A stretch of 64,000 bases of DNA, taken from the NCBI RefSeq assembly GCF_028009165.1, contig NW_026611618.1:1922001-1986000 (forward strand), written 5' to 3'. The number at the start of each line of letters is the position of its first letter. Within the stretch, counting starts at the first letter, position 1. A program made the position numbers and the translations under genes. This stretch comes from Akanthomyces muscarius (Eukaryota > Ascomycota > Sordariomycetes > Hypocreales > Cordycipitaceae). The notes beneath the pieces are model-generated. The model searched no databases. It was given only the letters and a program-made list of their open reading frames with translations, and was not told the origin of the DNA. Shown here in pieces: positions 1-12,700 of the stretch.

Positions 1-1068
1 TATCAAGATAACTGCATCGTACTCGGTGCGTCGTCTCAGTTCGCTTGGGATTATCAAATACCAGGAGAGACGGTAGACACTCGAGAATGGGAATAGCGGG
101 CGTTGATTTTAGGAGTCTTTGGTACCATGCTGGCACCAGCCCAGATATGATTAGAAAAATAGGCTATCGGATCGTTAATAGCAATTCCACCGTGGAAAGT
201 GACCAGGAACTTGTTCTTGACTGTTGCTCTTGTCTTGTTTTGCGAACAGAGTATACGCACGGCATGTGCGGTTGCGGTTGTTGCTTATCCACCCGTGTCT
301 GTTAGATCTACTGTAATGTAGCATGCAATGTATAAATCTCTCGCCGCCCGAGCGAACGAAAATGAAAAGCCGTCGCTGCGGGGAAAATTGTTGTAAGTGG
401 CATTGGCAGGTTTTATCAGCATTCTCGTCTAACGCCGCTAGGTCTCTGCCGGCATGGCATGCATTTCACAACAAGGAGTATCATACAGAGTACCGGTTCG
501 AAAAAAGGTGACATGAAATTCGTCAGTGTAAAATTATAAAGTCGCTAGCATCATGAGCAGGTGTATATCTAAAAGGGCAAGCAAGGACTCGCAGGGCTTG
601 GGCATGACCCTTGCCAACCGGGGTAGAGCCCCAGAAAAGGCAAAGATCTTGTTTTGAAGAACATATTCTATGCTGGGAATATTAGACGGTAAAGATTTCG
701 AAGACAGAAAACAAGGTATTTGGCGTGTTTGAATACGCTGGAAATTCTGGACCCGCGCCATCAGGGACAAAGAAAAGATAAAAGGGACAAGAGCCACGCC
801 AATGCATTCTCGAATCGCTTCGTAAGGATGTATAGTCCCGCCAGAAACCAAACAAAGAAAAGAAGAAAAAACGCGGGTGACGGATCTATGAAAATAGATG
901 CTGTGTCTAATGATGGACCGTAATCATCCATCCAGCATTGGGATCGTAATCAGCTTTTTGCGGTGCCACGATACATCATGTGGCATGTTCGACAGCAGCT
1001 TTGCTCGTTCCAGGCCCCCCTAAGCCCGTTCTCCTTACGAGCACATCTCCTGCCGCGTATCCCCGTCT
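1..1068. other. intergenic, no gene recognised
   Basis: Short open frames on both strands have no family resemblance and mixed codon use. The stretch is probably the 3' flank of the DsbA-like gene plus the flank of a gene lying outside the window. Confidence 0.5.
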
Positions 1069-1890
1069 TTACTGCGCAATCTTCTCCTCGTAAATCTTGG
1101 CAAACAGGTCGGTAAAGACGTGCGACTCCTGGAACCCGCCGACCTTGAAGCGCCCCAGCACCGTCACGCACGGCACCGCCTCGATGCCGCGCGCCTCCTG
1201 TGCGGCCTCGACCTCGCGGTCCACGCGCCGCGTCGCATCGTCATCCGCCAGCTCCAGAAACACATCCTCCCTGTCGAGCGCCAGCCCGTCGGCGGCCGCC
1301 ACCTGCGCCAGCACGTCCGGGTCGGAGACGTCCCGGCCGTGGACCAGCGCGGTGCGCATCAGCCGCTCGACCATGAGCGCCTGGGCCTGGCGCCCACCGC
1401 GGCGCATCGCCAGCGCGACGAGCTTGTGCGCGTTGCGCGTCGGGCCGGTGCGGCCGGCGTAGTCAAACGTGAGGCCGTGCTGCTCGCCCGCGGCGCGGAC
1501 GCGCTCCAGCAGCGCCCGCAGCTTCTCCTCTCCGTCCGGCATGGCGCTGCGGTAAAAGTCGAGCGTCTTGCAGCTGCTCTTGAGCATGGGCGCAATGTAA
1601 AAGGGCCGCCAGTTGACCTCAAACTCCACCTCGGGGTGCGCGGCGACGAACTGCGTCATGGCGGCGTCGAGGCTGCGCATCTCAATGTAGCACCACGGGC
1701 AGATGAAGTCAATGTAGACCTCGAGCGGAATCAGCATCCGCTGCGTCGACAGCTGCGGGATCAGCATCGTGCGGCCCGCGGCGTCTTGCCAGGGCGACAC
1801 GTTCCAGGGCTTCTTCGGCGCGGTTTGGAGTCTGGGTCTGTGGCGGGTGATGGGAATGTGTACGCTGGGCGCCGTCGTGGCGGTCGTCAT
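1069..1890 (-). CDS. DsbA/FrnE-like thioredoxin-fold oxidoreductase
   Basis: Predicted 273-residue protein of the DSBA/2-hydroxychromene-2-carboxylate isomerase (FrnE) family, a thioredoxin fold with a helical insert. The redox motif CPWC lies at about residues 64-67, followed by YIEMRSLD. Further family signs are NWRPFYIAPML, the helical segment with RTGPTRNAHKLVALA, and the cis-proline segment GIEAVPCVTVLGRFKVGGFQ near the C terminus. The first true ATG in frame is at 1890; the open frame runs 26 codons further upstream but without an ATG. The N terminus of about 55 residues before the fold is rich in T, P and R and could be a targeting peptide or a mis-set start. No intron was needed. The exact thiol or isomerase substrate cannot be told. 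It stands alone, with 6.5 kb of gene-free DNA upstream. Confidence 0.85.
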   Translation of the reverse strand: MTTATTAPSVHIPITRHRPRLQTAPKKPWNVSPWQDAAGRTMLIPQLSTQRMLIPLEVYIDFICPWCYIEMRSLDAAMTQFVAAHPEVEFEVNWRPFYIAPMLKSSCKTLDFYRSAMPDGEEKLRALLERVRAAGEQHGLTFDYAGRTGPTRNAHKLVALAMRRGGRQAQALMVERLMRTALVHGRDVSDPDVLAQVAAADGLALDREDVFLELADDDATRRVDREVEAAQEARGIEAVPCVTVLGRFKVGGFQESHVFTDLFAKIYEEKIAQ

Positions 1891-4806
1891 GAGCGCCTTG
1901 TGCGGGAAGTGGTTGCTTTCTTTTTCGTGTATTCCTGTCGACAAAGTCACCAGCCTGGCGTAGACCACAAGTCACCAATATAGTTTTGGCGAGTGTGTGA
2001 CTCTGCGAGGCCAAAATGCGTCTGATAACGCGTTGGCTGATGCTTTGTCGTCGAGCGGTCCTGGTAGAATGTTGGTGATGTATTAGTGACAAGGTGCCTT
2101 GTTCCAGCTTGTCAAGGCTCTCCGTCACACGGAAGTGCTTATCGTCCAGATCAACTCGTTGAGATTCGTCCAGGGGTGTATCTGCACGGGCGATACTGCC
2201 GTTGATTTGATGCAGCGACGTCAAGTATGCGGCGTGCGTTCCAGATATAGGTATGCTCAGCGCAAGCGAAAAGCGCGCTTGAATGCGCAAAGATGGGACC
2301 GAAATATGCAAAGACTTCAAAGACGGCCTTGAGGCCTTGGGCGAAGATATACCGTTGAGAATGTAGAGATGACTGGATCCGGCAGCAGCTTGCCTCGAGT
2401 AATGTATGGCGTGGTTCTGACGGCTGCCAAAAGGTTGTTTTATCGAGCGGGAAGCGTATAAGTGGGCGACTGTTAAGTATTACTCGCGCCTCCCCCACAA
2501 CTGCTTGGGCGTATATAGAGCACTTTTCGATTTCACTTGATGAGAGAGGAGAAGAGAAGAAGCGAGGGATTTGGTCAAGAGACGAGCGCGGCTTGTGTGG
2601 ACTAATTGTATCTTGACGGGCAACGTCGAAAAAAGATGGGCCGAATGATGGCGGCTGGGGTGTGGTGGGAGCGACATGAGCACACGCTGGCAAAGATGCA
2701 CATGTGGGCTCCATCTGCAGGGGCTCGGCATCACGGTGAATAGTAATTGAAAAAAAAAAGGGTTCCACACTGTCTTTGGCGGTTTTCTTGCGCCGCCCGT
2801 TCAACAGCAAAGCTGAATTGGGCTGGAAAACTACAAGAGAAGAGGGGAGGGTGGCGCTTGTGGCCGTGGAGGGGCGTGTCATGGTTCCTGCTAGCTAAGA
2901 ACCCGTCCCGGCTGTCGACAAATATTTTAGTAGCCAAACTTAATATAGGCCTTCTTGTCTATTCGTCGAATTATGTGACGCCGAGTCGCATGCTCCTTTC
3001 GGTCATGTTGACTGTGCGGCTGCATCCTCAGCCCAATTGTTCTGTCCGAGCGAGATGCTACGCAAAGCAAGCGTCTCAAGAGAAAACACGAGCTGCCCGA
3101 CCGAACTACGTCTTACAGCGTCTCTGGTCGGGCACTATCGAGAGAGGGGCTTTTGCTGGATCTCGCATTCGCACCAATCACTAATCGTAGCGTGTGATTG
3201 CTTTGACCAACGCTGCCTCCCGCGGTTCCATCAAAATACCACAACATTTCTTTGTCTTTGGTTTCTTCACTTCAAAAACTACCTGCGTTTGGCGACGTCG
3301 GCAGATGTTTTCATGCTGCTTCGTTGTGCGGTCAGCCTCGCTGTTCCGGACATGACAATATTCTTCGAGCCCGTTGTTCTGCTGTTGTGAAACCCGACCA
3401 AAGATTACTGATCATGTAATCGAAAAATGAAAAACTTTGGCTCGAGCAAAAGCTTTGTGACAGGGGGTGGGGCTGGGAGGGGAGAGTGACGGCAGCAATG
3501 TTGACAAAACATTTAAATCCAAAGCGCCAACGCAGCAGCCACACAAAAACGGCCAGAGACACGGGTGACTACATATGGACAAGTGGCTTGGTTTGGTTCT
3601 AGACAAGATAAGCGAATGGCATAAAAAGGAAAACCTGCATTTTCCTGCCGCATCACACGAGGGAAAATCAGATTGACGGGTTTTGAATCGGCCAGAGGGT
3701 GTTAGCCGCTGTCCAGTGTGCAAACCCAATTAAACAGCGGCAAGTTCCCCGGCATGCTTGTCCTTTTGCCTTTATGGTTCCTGGTTGTTCTACGAATGCT
3801 AGCTTCATCTACTACTCCATCGAGATGCGCGACGAGGCCCGAGTTGGAGTGGTTCCAGCGGAGTTTGCTGCCCTGGGCCAACTAGTCATTTCGCCCCGAC
3901 GTGGACGGCGCCGGAGGGCGGGGGCTGCCTCGGCCGAGAGAGCCCCAAGCGGGAACTTGCATTCGCGGGCAGTCTTCTGTTTGCTAATTGCTAACAATTG
4001 TAGCAGAGTCTACGGGGCAGATCAAAGAGCTCCCCGACGAAGCTTCGCCAGTGACTTGTTTGTCTCAAGGGAACCAGGAGTATCAACAGCCGGCGAGGTA
4101 GATGGATGTTGGAAAAGGCCGCGCGAGCTACAACAGACAAAAATAGCAAACGTGACAGCAAAACACCAACATCGTAAGCCAACATGGAAATACCAGGTCA
4201 CTCTCTCCGTCTTTGTCCTCTGGCCGGATGCGATCCGCCCCAAGCGACGGGAGGGTCCCTGTGATTTCGTTGGTTCCTGTGGGCGGGCAGGCAAAAGGCT
4301 TGGTCCTCCTGGGTTCCTAACAAGCCAGCAGAGGGCACGACGTCCGGCACTTTATTTGTCAAACGGTTCTGGAGCTTGAGCTCCGGAGGGGTGAGCAGAA
4401 AAAGACGTTGGCAAAGGAGAGAGCTGCCAAGCCCCGCTGAAGGAAAAAAAAAGTAGCCAGAGTAGTCCGGTCAGAGGACCATGGAAGACCGGCGCCGCCC
4501 AAAAGATGAGATGTGACGCCAGCATATTGTTGATTACTTATACAAAAAGAGCCGGGGGGGTCTTCTCCTCAACCTTGCAGCCAGTCAGGGCGTTTCGGCA
4601 GCAACCCCCTTGTCCCCGACTTTCTCCAGATCTGCCTAATCAGGCAACTAGAAGATATCTGATTTGTGTTCCAGGCCCGCCCGGGGGGGAGACGTGAGCG
4701 TTGTGCCACAGAAAGCGCCACGACCGACATCCTAGCCATGGATGCATGTATCGGCTGTTTCGTGCAGAGCAATCTGATTTGTAGGGACCCGAGACCCGTT
4801 TGGACG

Positions 4807-4823
4807 TTTTTTTTTTTTTTTTT
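4807..4823. repeat. T17 homopolymer
   Basis: Uninterrupted run of 17 T in the gene-poor region. Confidence 0.9.
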
Positions 4824-6594
4824 AATGCTTGGAGCTAGCGGGAGGAGCCAAGACGCACCGTCTTGGCGACCATCGTTGTTTTAGCTGATTAGTATTCGGA
4901 GTAATCTGTAGACGCCCAGCGGAGTAGATACCACGGAGCCAGCATCCGTCCACAAAGCTTGTCCCAACGGCACTTGACGTCTACACACGTCTTTGGTCAT
5001 ATTATGAGCAACCGTGTCACACGTTTCTATGACTTGTCATACTTGTCGCAGCATTACTTGGATTTGTTTTCCGACCCCCACCGCCGTCCGTCGTCCTCCC
5101 CCACCAGCCGACGACAGCAACGTACTTGCGTAGACAGCTAACTAGAGTTTGGCCTGTCGTTTTCTGAGGAGACGACGGCCCCGTCCTTCCTCCTCCACTG
5201 GCCGGGTCTCATTGCTTCCGGCACAGACCTAGCTGGCCGATCACTTTATGTCGCGTCTCGTTTTCTTGTTTCGTTGTGCATCAAGCAGCTTTTGTGGCTG
5301 GAAAACCAAGACAACACCTGTTCATGTACCTATTGACTGATCCTGTCACAGAGGAGATTCTAGAATGCCTTCCTGTTTTTGCTCTTGGGCGATGACAAGG
5401 TGCCAATCCACAATAATCAATATTGCGCATCACTTTTCATTCTGGCACGGCCTGATCCAGGCCCGCCAGATCATCACTTGGCATTTTTGTTTTGCTGCCG
5501 GCCGGCGAGCTTCTTCCATCCCACACAAAGTCGTTTTGGCAGGCCCAGTTGCGAGACACGCAGCCAACGGGCAACCAACCATGCACTCGGACGGTGCTCC
5601 GAACGGCTAGGCCCAACCGCCGTACCTCAGCTGGGCAAGCCATTACCTCCCCATGCCTCCTTTAGCATTTCAAATGAGCTCCTTTTTTCCCCTCACATGC
5701 ATGCGCCGCAAGGAGACAGACGACGTAGCAAGCCGTGCTGAAGTGGGGGTATCACGACGATATTGACGGGGGGGAGCAGATGTGATTACAATTCATTTAT
5801 TCCTCTGCATTCTCCAGCCAGTTATTCGCCGCCCGCCTCACATCTCCCATTGTTCCCATCAGTTCCGCGGACAGGATTACGCTATTTGCACAAGTCCTTG
5901 GCCGAATTCTGTGCTTCCTAGTTGTATTGTTGTCCCCCATCTCGGCGCTCGTGCCCGGCCGACCCGGTCGTGGGGCCCGGTCGAACACGAAAACTCGGTG
6001 TGTACCCGAGAGAAAAAAACAGCAAAAACACACATCGCAAACCAATATATGCAAAGCCCCCGCTGCAATGAACAGGGTACCGGGGTCGACAGATTAGCGA
6101 GCATAAAACACTGGACTTTTTCCCCCCCATCGTCTAGAGTAAACATGAACCCTGACCGTCCCGACTAAAGCAAACCAGGGCGGCCAGTACATGATGCATG
6201 TTTATTAATTCAAAGTCACGCCGCGTGCGCCACGCAAGACATGGATGCCACCGTAATGCGGCGCGTTCCCGAACTAGATATTGTACTGGTGCAATTCATA
6301 AAAACATGAAAAGAACGAAAACGCCACTCATTCAGTGTTTTTGTGTTCCGCAATGCTTTCCTTCTTTGGCTAGGCAGTTAGTATGGACTGGATGATGCAA
6401 TACGTGGGCTTGTAGAGGTCCTTTTGGAGAATCGTTTTGCTTCAATTGAAAAGTCTTTTTTTTTGTCGCTTTACTTGAAATCTAATGGGTACACGTTTTA
6501 TTTCCAAGTTGCCGATTTCGCATGACCCGAAAAGAATCGAAATCTACACATACCGTACAACATGGAGGCTTGTCTTGGGGTGGCAGGGAAACAG

Positions 6595-6607
6595 CCCCCC
6601 CCCCCCC
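6595..6607. repeat. C13 homopolymer
   Basis: Uninterrupted run of 13 C in the gene-poor region. Confidence 0.9.
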
Positions 6608-8396
6608 AAAAGACAGGCTGCATATCCTCGGCTCCTTAGATGATTTTAGATGAGGGAGAATCGCTGCTGAATTTTATCATTTTATATTTGTAAATCACAT
6701 CGGATAGGCGGCCGCTCAAAGACAGGTAGCGCGGCCACAAATCTCATCCAGAACTAAAAGAAAGCAATTAATGAAGAATCAGCAGTTTTTCTTATGGCGT
6801 GATACAAAAGCCAAGACTTCGTCATCGTTTCTCCAGGATTTTGACTATCAAACTATTTCGGTTCATCAGCATACTCTAGTATACAAGTTCGACTGGTACG
6901 AGCCAAAAGAGACAACATCGCAATCTCGAGCCGAGGAATGGGAAGGTGGAGGCCCTTTCGCAGGATCTGTTGCCACCGTCAGAGGGAGCACTCTGGAAGA
7001 GTAATTGCCCCTCGGAAGGATGAGGAAGGGTGAGGTCTGGAGCGCGACTGGCAGCTGCGAGGCCCATTGAAGGTCCCAAAGCGTGTCAGACTTGTCGTAC
7101 AAGAGAGGCTATGAAGCCATTCCTAAAGTGTAAGTGACTGGACTGAAAGCAATAACTCAAAGGTGTCTTTCGAGGCGTAATTTTCATTGTTTTTTTTTTC
7201 TCAATCCGAGTAGGAGAGATGCAAAAGTACGAATAGTTGCGAGTCGGAGTGAGTGTGTACGAATACAGCCCTCGCAAGACCAGCAAACTCAAGAAACGAA
7301 CAGGGCCTCCGAAAGTCGCAGAAGCAGACATGGAAATGTACTAACTGAGCACATGCGCCTCTTTCGTCCAAGTACCGGCGAGAGACCTATACACAATGAC
7401 TGTTCAGCTGTGCCGCAGCTGGTCGAGATTTATGTACTCCTCACGAAGCCATCATGAAGCCCCGGCGACAAGCCAGTCCACTGTGCTCATTTGCAAAAGT
7501 ACCCTCACTTACAGTGTCCGTAATCTCAAGGGCCTTGGGCGAAAAACTAGCGATCCATCACATTGCAGCCTCTACCTGGGTAGGCCTCTTCTCGGTGTCT
7601 ACCGGGTCTACAGTCACAAGTCGTCTACAGCAAGAATCACCCAACTTGAGGCATTACAATCGTGCAAGTTCATATTGAGGGTATAATTTTTCTGAATGAA
7701 ATTCCAAAAAACAAGCAAGCGAAAAACGAAGCCAGCTGTCTATAACTTTGCACATAAAAAACACAATAGCAAAAACGAGCAAAATAGATTCCGCTCTACT
7801 TCCCCCTTTCATTGCCCCAACCGAAAAAAGAAAACCCCACGCAGGGCAGGGCAGGGAACAACAGAATATTACCATTCCGCCAAGTGCCATCGATAAAAAA
7901 AACATACAAAAGTCAGATTCGCGCCCCAAGTGTCATCAAAGGTTTGCGGGTTGCCTTGCAGAACCCCCGTAGTCTATTTTCGTTATCGGTAAAAAAGCAA
8001 GTGAATGCGAACAAAGGAAAACTGTGATGAATAAAAAAGTGCCGCCCACGCTCTGAAAAGGCGATAGTAATTAAAAACAGAGTAGCAGCGTATGGTGGTG
8101 CAAAGGATGGCGTTGAGATGGCGTGGTACGCACTTCGTCGTTCGATGCTCGCGTCAGGGGACAATGCTTGGGTTTTGTCAAGTGACATGTATGCTCGCCC
8201 ATCCCACGCATTGATAAATGAGTGTGGCACCATGCCGCCGATTAATAAAGTGCAAAAGGGGGTATCACACTCCAACAAATCTATAGCCTTCCGAATGTTG
8301 AAGTACAGCAAATCGTTGCATTTTTTTGTGTAGTTTTGTTTTGTTGTTCTTTTGGGGGCACTATTCGTCCATGATGCTTAAGTCCAGTTGATTCAC

Positions 8397-9767
8397 CTAG
8401 GCCATATGGACCAGCCCAGGTTCAGTGCTTTGAGGTCGCCGCATCTGCTGCGGTGGGTTGTAGTACATTTGGTTCATCGCGGCCGCGTTGGGAGGATATG
8501 TATCGGGATCGGGATAAACGTAGCCGGCAGCAGCATTTTGGGCCACAGGGGAGTGAATATGCTGAGACGGCGATTGCATATGCTGAGAAGGCGATTGCAT
8601 GTGATGCGACGGCGAGTGCATGTGATGCGACGGTGATTGGAGGTGCTGTGACGGCGATGGCCAGCCCATGTTGCTCATGTGAGGGCTACCACCGTTGCTT
8701 CCGTTTGAGCCTTGCTGGTGATGCTCAACGCTCGGCTCGAGAGTAGGAGGTGGAACATAGCTGGTGGGATGCGACGTTGGACGCATAGCACCGGGATTGC
8801 TGTATCCGCTCGAGGTTGATGTCGGGCTGCCAACGCGCAGGTGGGCTGGTAGAGGGCCTCCTTGCTGCAGATACTGAAATTCGGCAGGGTGACGGTTCAT
8901 GCCGCCCAGGTCCATGCCAGGAGACATGGACATGGCCCGCTGTGCGGGTGAAGGCGTCGTAAGAGGCGAGCCATGACTGGACAGGTGATCGCCATCGGAA
9001 CGAGCCTGAATGAGGTTCTTTGAGTTTGCGCTTGCCAAAGCGGCTGCTCGCGCGGCTGCTGCCTGCTCGACAGTGCCAATATGGTTGCTCTTGTGGCGCG
9101 TCAATGTCGTCTTTCGCGTAAAAGTCTTTTGACAGTCAGCAAAAGGGCAGACGTAGGGTCGCTGGCCGGAATGGGTTCGTCGATGTCTAGCAAGAGAGCT
9201 GCTGTCGCCAAACTTCTTGCCACACGTCTCGCACTGGTGCGGCTTCTCGCCGGTGTGAACGCGCTTGTGAACGGTAAGGGCCGATCTTTGAATAAATTGT
9301 TTCCCGCAGACGTCGCATGCATGAGGCCTGTTTCCAGAGTGGATGCGTTCGTGACGGCTGAGATCGCTTCGGCGGGCAAAGGCGCTGTCGCAGGTACTGC
9401 ACTGGTGTGTTTTTTGCTTCTTGCCATCGTCCATGGGGTTAGGGGGAGGCATGTGCGTCATTCCCATGCTGGGAACAGCGGCCATGTGTTGCATGTCGGG
9501 AAAGCCTTGCACGTGCATGCCATTGGGCATGGAGCTCGGAATGTGCATGGGAGCCTGCATGACGTTCGGCGAGTGGTAGGATCGCGGCATGCTGTGGGCG
9601 GAATAGGCCGAATGATCGGAAATGTGTGGCGAGTTTGAGCGATCCATGTCGGACTCAGGCTTGCCAAAGGCAAGATGGTGTTGTTGATTCATGAAGTCGT
9701 TTGCAAAGTGATGCGGGTGTTGTACTATAGTGCCTCCTCTGTTATTCAGCACGTTCGTCAGGTCCAT
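8397..9767 (-). CDS. C2H2 transcription factor with four zinc fingers
   Basis: Predicted 456-residue nuclear protein starting MDLTNVLNNRGG. Four consecutive C2H2 fingers occupy about residues 120-235: HQCSTCDSAFARRSDLSRH, HACDVCGKQFIQRSALTVH, HQCETCGKKFGDSSSLARH and a fourth CPFADC type ending in HKSNH, joined by TGEKP-like linkers. The N-terminal part is rich in H, M, P and S. The C-terminal part is disordered and contains a heptad tandem repeat of the form SPSHHMx. The finger layout recalls fungal Azf1-type regulators, but I cannot assign an orthologue. The frame continues upstream of 9767 to a second ATG (9791), but the bases just before 9767 read CCCCCAG, so a 5'-UTR intron acceptor there is possible. 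Upstream lie 12 kb without a recognised gene, as is common for developmental regulators. Confidence 0.88.
   Translation of the reverse strand: MDLTNVLNNRGGTIVQHPHHFANDFMNQQHHLAFGKPESDMDRSNSPHISDHSAYSAHSMPRSYHSPNVMQAPMHIPSSMPNGMHVQGFPDMQHMAAVPSMGMTHMPPPNPMDDGKKQKTHQCSTCDSAFARRSDLSRHERIHSGNRPHACDVCGKQFIQRSALTVHKRVHTGEKPHQCETCGKKFGDSSSLARHRRTHSGQRPYVCPFADCQKTFTRKTTLTRHKSNHIGTVEQAAAARAAALASANSKNLIQARSDGDHLSSHGSPLTTPSPAQRAMSMSPGMDLGGMNRHPAEFQYLQQGGPLPAHLRVGSPTSTSSGYSNPGAMRPTSHPTSYVPPPTLEPSVEHHQQGSNGSNGGSPHMSNMGWPSPSQHLQSPSHHMHSPSHHMQSPSQHMQSPSQHIHSPVAQNAAAGYVYPDPDTYPPNAAAMNQMYYNPPQQMRRPQSTEPGLVHMA
8557..8660. repeat. 21-bp coding tandem repeat in C2H2 gene
   Basis: About five imperfect 21-bp units encode SPSxHxx heptads (SPSHHMH, SPSHHMQ, SPSQHMQ, SPSQHIH) in the disordered C-terminal region of the zinc-finger protein. 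In-frame copy-number change would be tolerated. Confidence 0.85.
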
Positions 9768-12700
9768 CGCCTGGGGGAGCACAGATAGCATCACAGAGCC
9801 CGGACCGTACACAGCAAGAGTGGTGTGTGACGGTGGTCGGGCTTGGCCGGGGCGGCGAAGGACGTAGAGCCACGCGGGAGGTTTACACGCGCGTTTGGTT
9901 CTTGACGCGTCGACAGAGGGGATGGGTGTGCTTCGAGATCGGTTCAAGGGCGCAGGCCGTTCGGGTCGTAGCAGCGCAAGCAACGGGAACCTGGGTTTTG
10001 CAGACGAGATCGATCGTGAAGTTGGCGCACGGGGTCAGGTTCTGCACTCGGGGGATGCGTTTGTGCGGCGTAGCACGGAGCAGGCGCAGAGGGCACGGGT
10101 TGGCTGGTGCCAGGTATTAGAAGCAGGTGATGATGACCAAGGTCGATGCTGTGGCGGCCGGGAAGCAGAAATGGCAGACGTGGTGTAGATAATGAAACTG
10201 GGCAATATTGCGTGTCTCAGAGACGAGGCAGCGCAAGCCGGGGGGACCGCGTCTAGGAAGAAATGACGATGGTGAGGCGGCAGAGAGTGCAGCCTAGAGA
10301 AGACGAGTGTGCGCGATGCAAAATCTTGGTCGGAGCACCCGATGCACGATAGAGGCTGAATCCCGCCGCTAGGGAAGCGAAGATGCAGGACCAGCTAGCT
10401 TGGAGGCAGGTCGAGGTTTGTATGGCTGGCGATAAGATTGGTCGGGCAGGAATGGACTTGGAGAATGGCCGGCGGCGGTAGGTAAGGTACGCACGTTAGC
10501 TTAGTCGGTGGTAGGTAGCTTTCTGCCTGCAGGTTGCGGGAGCGGTGCGGACTAGCCGACACAGAGGGTGTCTGATTTTTTTGCGAGTCAGTCGGGGGTG
10601 GTCAGCCAAGTCGCCACTCGGGTGATGGTGATGCGAGCGAATGAGACACGGAGATTAATAAAAGAGGTAGATGAAAACCCAGAATCGGAAAAAGAAACCG
10701 AGGTGTCAGAGGGAGAGAAGAGGAAGAAACTGGTTCGGGAGATGGCCTGCTGGAGCGAGGCACAAGACACCGCGAAGATGTCCCTGGCAGAGAAGGCAAG
10801 TAGAAGAAGACGGAAGAGCCGTGGCGGCAGAGAGAGATGGTTGGAAGTCTGATCGAAGCCAGCCGGCAGCTGTAATAAACTTTGTATTAGTTGTTATTAT
10901 TTTTCCTTCTTTTCTTCCTTGTCTTTCTGGATGTGTCTTGCTTCTCACCCTCACCATGTCGGGGCCCTGGACGCGCTTTATGTCAGGCCAGGCAGGGGGG
11001 GGGGGGGGGAGCTTCGAGATTTGGGCGGTACCTGGAGCTGCTAGCGGGCCGGGGGTCTGCTGTGGGCGCTGTGGGAGCAGACGCCTGTAAATCAGGGTAC
11101 AAGGTACTAAATTTACAGCGCCGCCGAGCAAACAATAACGGGGTCACCGGTACAGGCGCTGCTGCCAAGGCAAGAGGTCTCACTCGAGAAAAAGGCAAAG
11201 GAAGTACTCCGTAGGCAGAGAGAGTACGGAGCCTCGGGTACAGAAATAGAATCAAGTGCAGCAAAAAAAAAACAATCAAGCCCCCCTGATTGATTATTTC
11301 TTGCAGCTCTTTTGTGTCTGAATTTCTTTGGCCCCATCACCTCCCCCCTCAAAATAGAACGCAAATGGAATTGGAGCTCGATATTTGGGGCTGCGTTTTG
11401 GGGCTGCTTTTTGGGGCTGCCACCTGCTTTGGGGCTTCTCGGTGGCAGCCCGACCTGGGGAGGCCACGGCCGAGGGGCTGGTGCAGGGGTCTCCCAACAG
11501 CGCGAGCAGAAAACGGCGCCGGGGCAGAAAATAGGAACAAGAGCAAACACCGAGACAGGCTGCTTCCGACTTGCAGCACTTGCTGAAGAAAGGCTCCCCG
11601 CGGCGTCCAAATCACTTGGCAAGAGAGCAAACAAGATGAGAACCGATCTGTCCGGAAACAACAGCAGCTTTCTTGATTCCGCTCGCCCGCCTGTCTCGCC
11701 GTGATCTGACCCCTCCAGCAGCAGCGGAAGCCTTCCTCGGCCGGGGCCAATGGACAAACGCCCGCAGGGCTGCAAACCCAGCCGGCTGCGAAATTGCTGC
11801 ACATCACGACGGGGCGCCGCAAGCAAATGACGACACGGGCAAGTGAAAACACAATAAAAACAATCCGAAACCACGTACCGACTCGAAATCAAGTTCGTAC
11901 GATAGGCAGGCTCAAAGGGTCCTGCAGGTCCCTGGCGTCAGGAGATGCCAAGTTCGTGTGCTTTGGGCTCCAATCTATTTGAAATCGTCCGGGGGCGATC
12001 GATCTCTGGCAGGCAGCGGAGATTCTTGGACTCGTGATTTCTAATTGTTGGTCGTCTTTGCATAGAAGTCGGGGCAAGTGGTCTGTATAATTCCGTCCTT
12101 TGACTTGGGTCCGGTCTTGGTCTCTCGGCCTGTTCCGCACGGCCAGGGGTCAGTACACGAGCGGGAGAGTACCGCGTCTGGGTCATCAGTACTCACCGTT
12201 GGGCGGAGTCCGGTGCAAGCCGTGAGAGGGATCAAACGCAAAGTGTACGGTGTATGCAGGATGTCCTCAGAAACATGATTCGATACCGAGCAGCATCTCT
12301 CTCATCTCGCAGGGGCGGGAAGACTAGCTTGTTATAAAGCATCGACACTTGCTCTACAACCTTCAGGCAGGGCACAATGTCCAAGCTACAACGAGGATAG
12401 CGTCTCTGCAGGAGAGGCGTAGAGGAGGTGTGTATCAAGAAACTACGTTGAAAGGTCCCCTCTCCGCGCCCCTCCCAGGGTGTCTGCAAGTATTTGCGTC
12501 GATGCTCTGTCGTGCACCAGCAGCCAAGCCGGGCCAAAGACGAGGCTAGGCCAAGTAGCGCTTGTACAGAATGACATGTCTGGTGCATGTACGTCCTATC
12601 GCTCATAAGAACTCTAACTCCCTGCTACCAACTAGTCATATTGGTATGCCAGCTTGATTCGAGATGCATATTGCCTTGCCTGCCAAGAGCTGAGGTGCAC

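Larger units (their letters stand above)
1891..8396. other. 6.5-kb gene-poor intergenic region
   Basis: No coding frame with a recognisable domain is seen on either strand; the longest frame (3699-4379) has the composition of random sequence. The region includes a T17 run (4807-4823) and a C13 run (6595-6607). The part near 8340-8396 is probably the 3' UTR of the C2H2 gene, and the part next to 1890 the promoter of the DsbA-like gene. Confidence 0.5.

Noticed and set aside
1120..1983. 287-aa plus-strand frame opposite the DsbA-like gene
   Set aside because: Antisense shadow of a GC-rich coding region; composition is Arg/His/Ala-rich and no domain is seen.
3699..4379. 226-aa plus-strand frame
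   Set aside because: No domain, no splice pattern, and composition typical of random GC-rich sequence.
11113..11892. 259-aa minus-strand frame
   Set aside because: Low-complexity, Ser/Leu/Arg-rich with no recognisable motif; probably non-coding.
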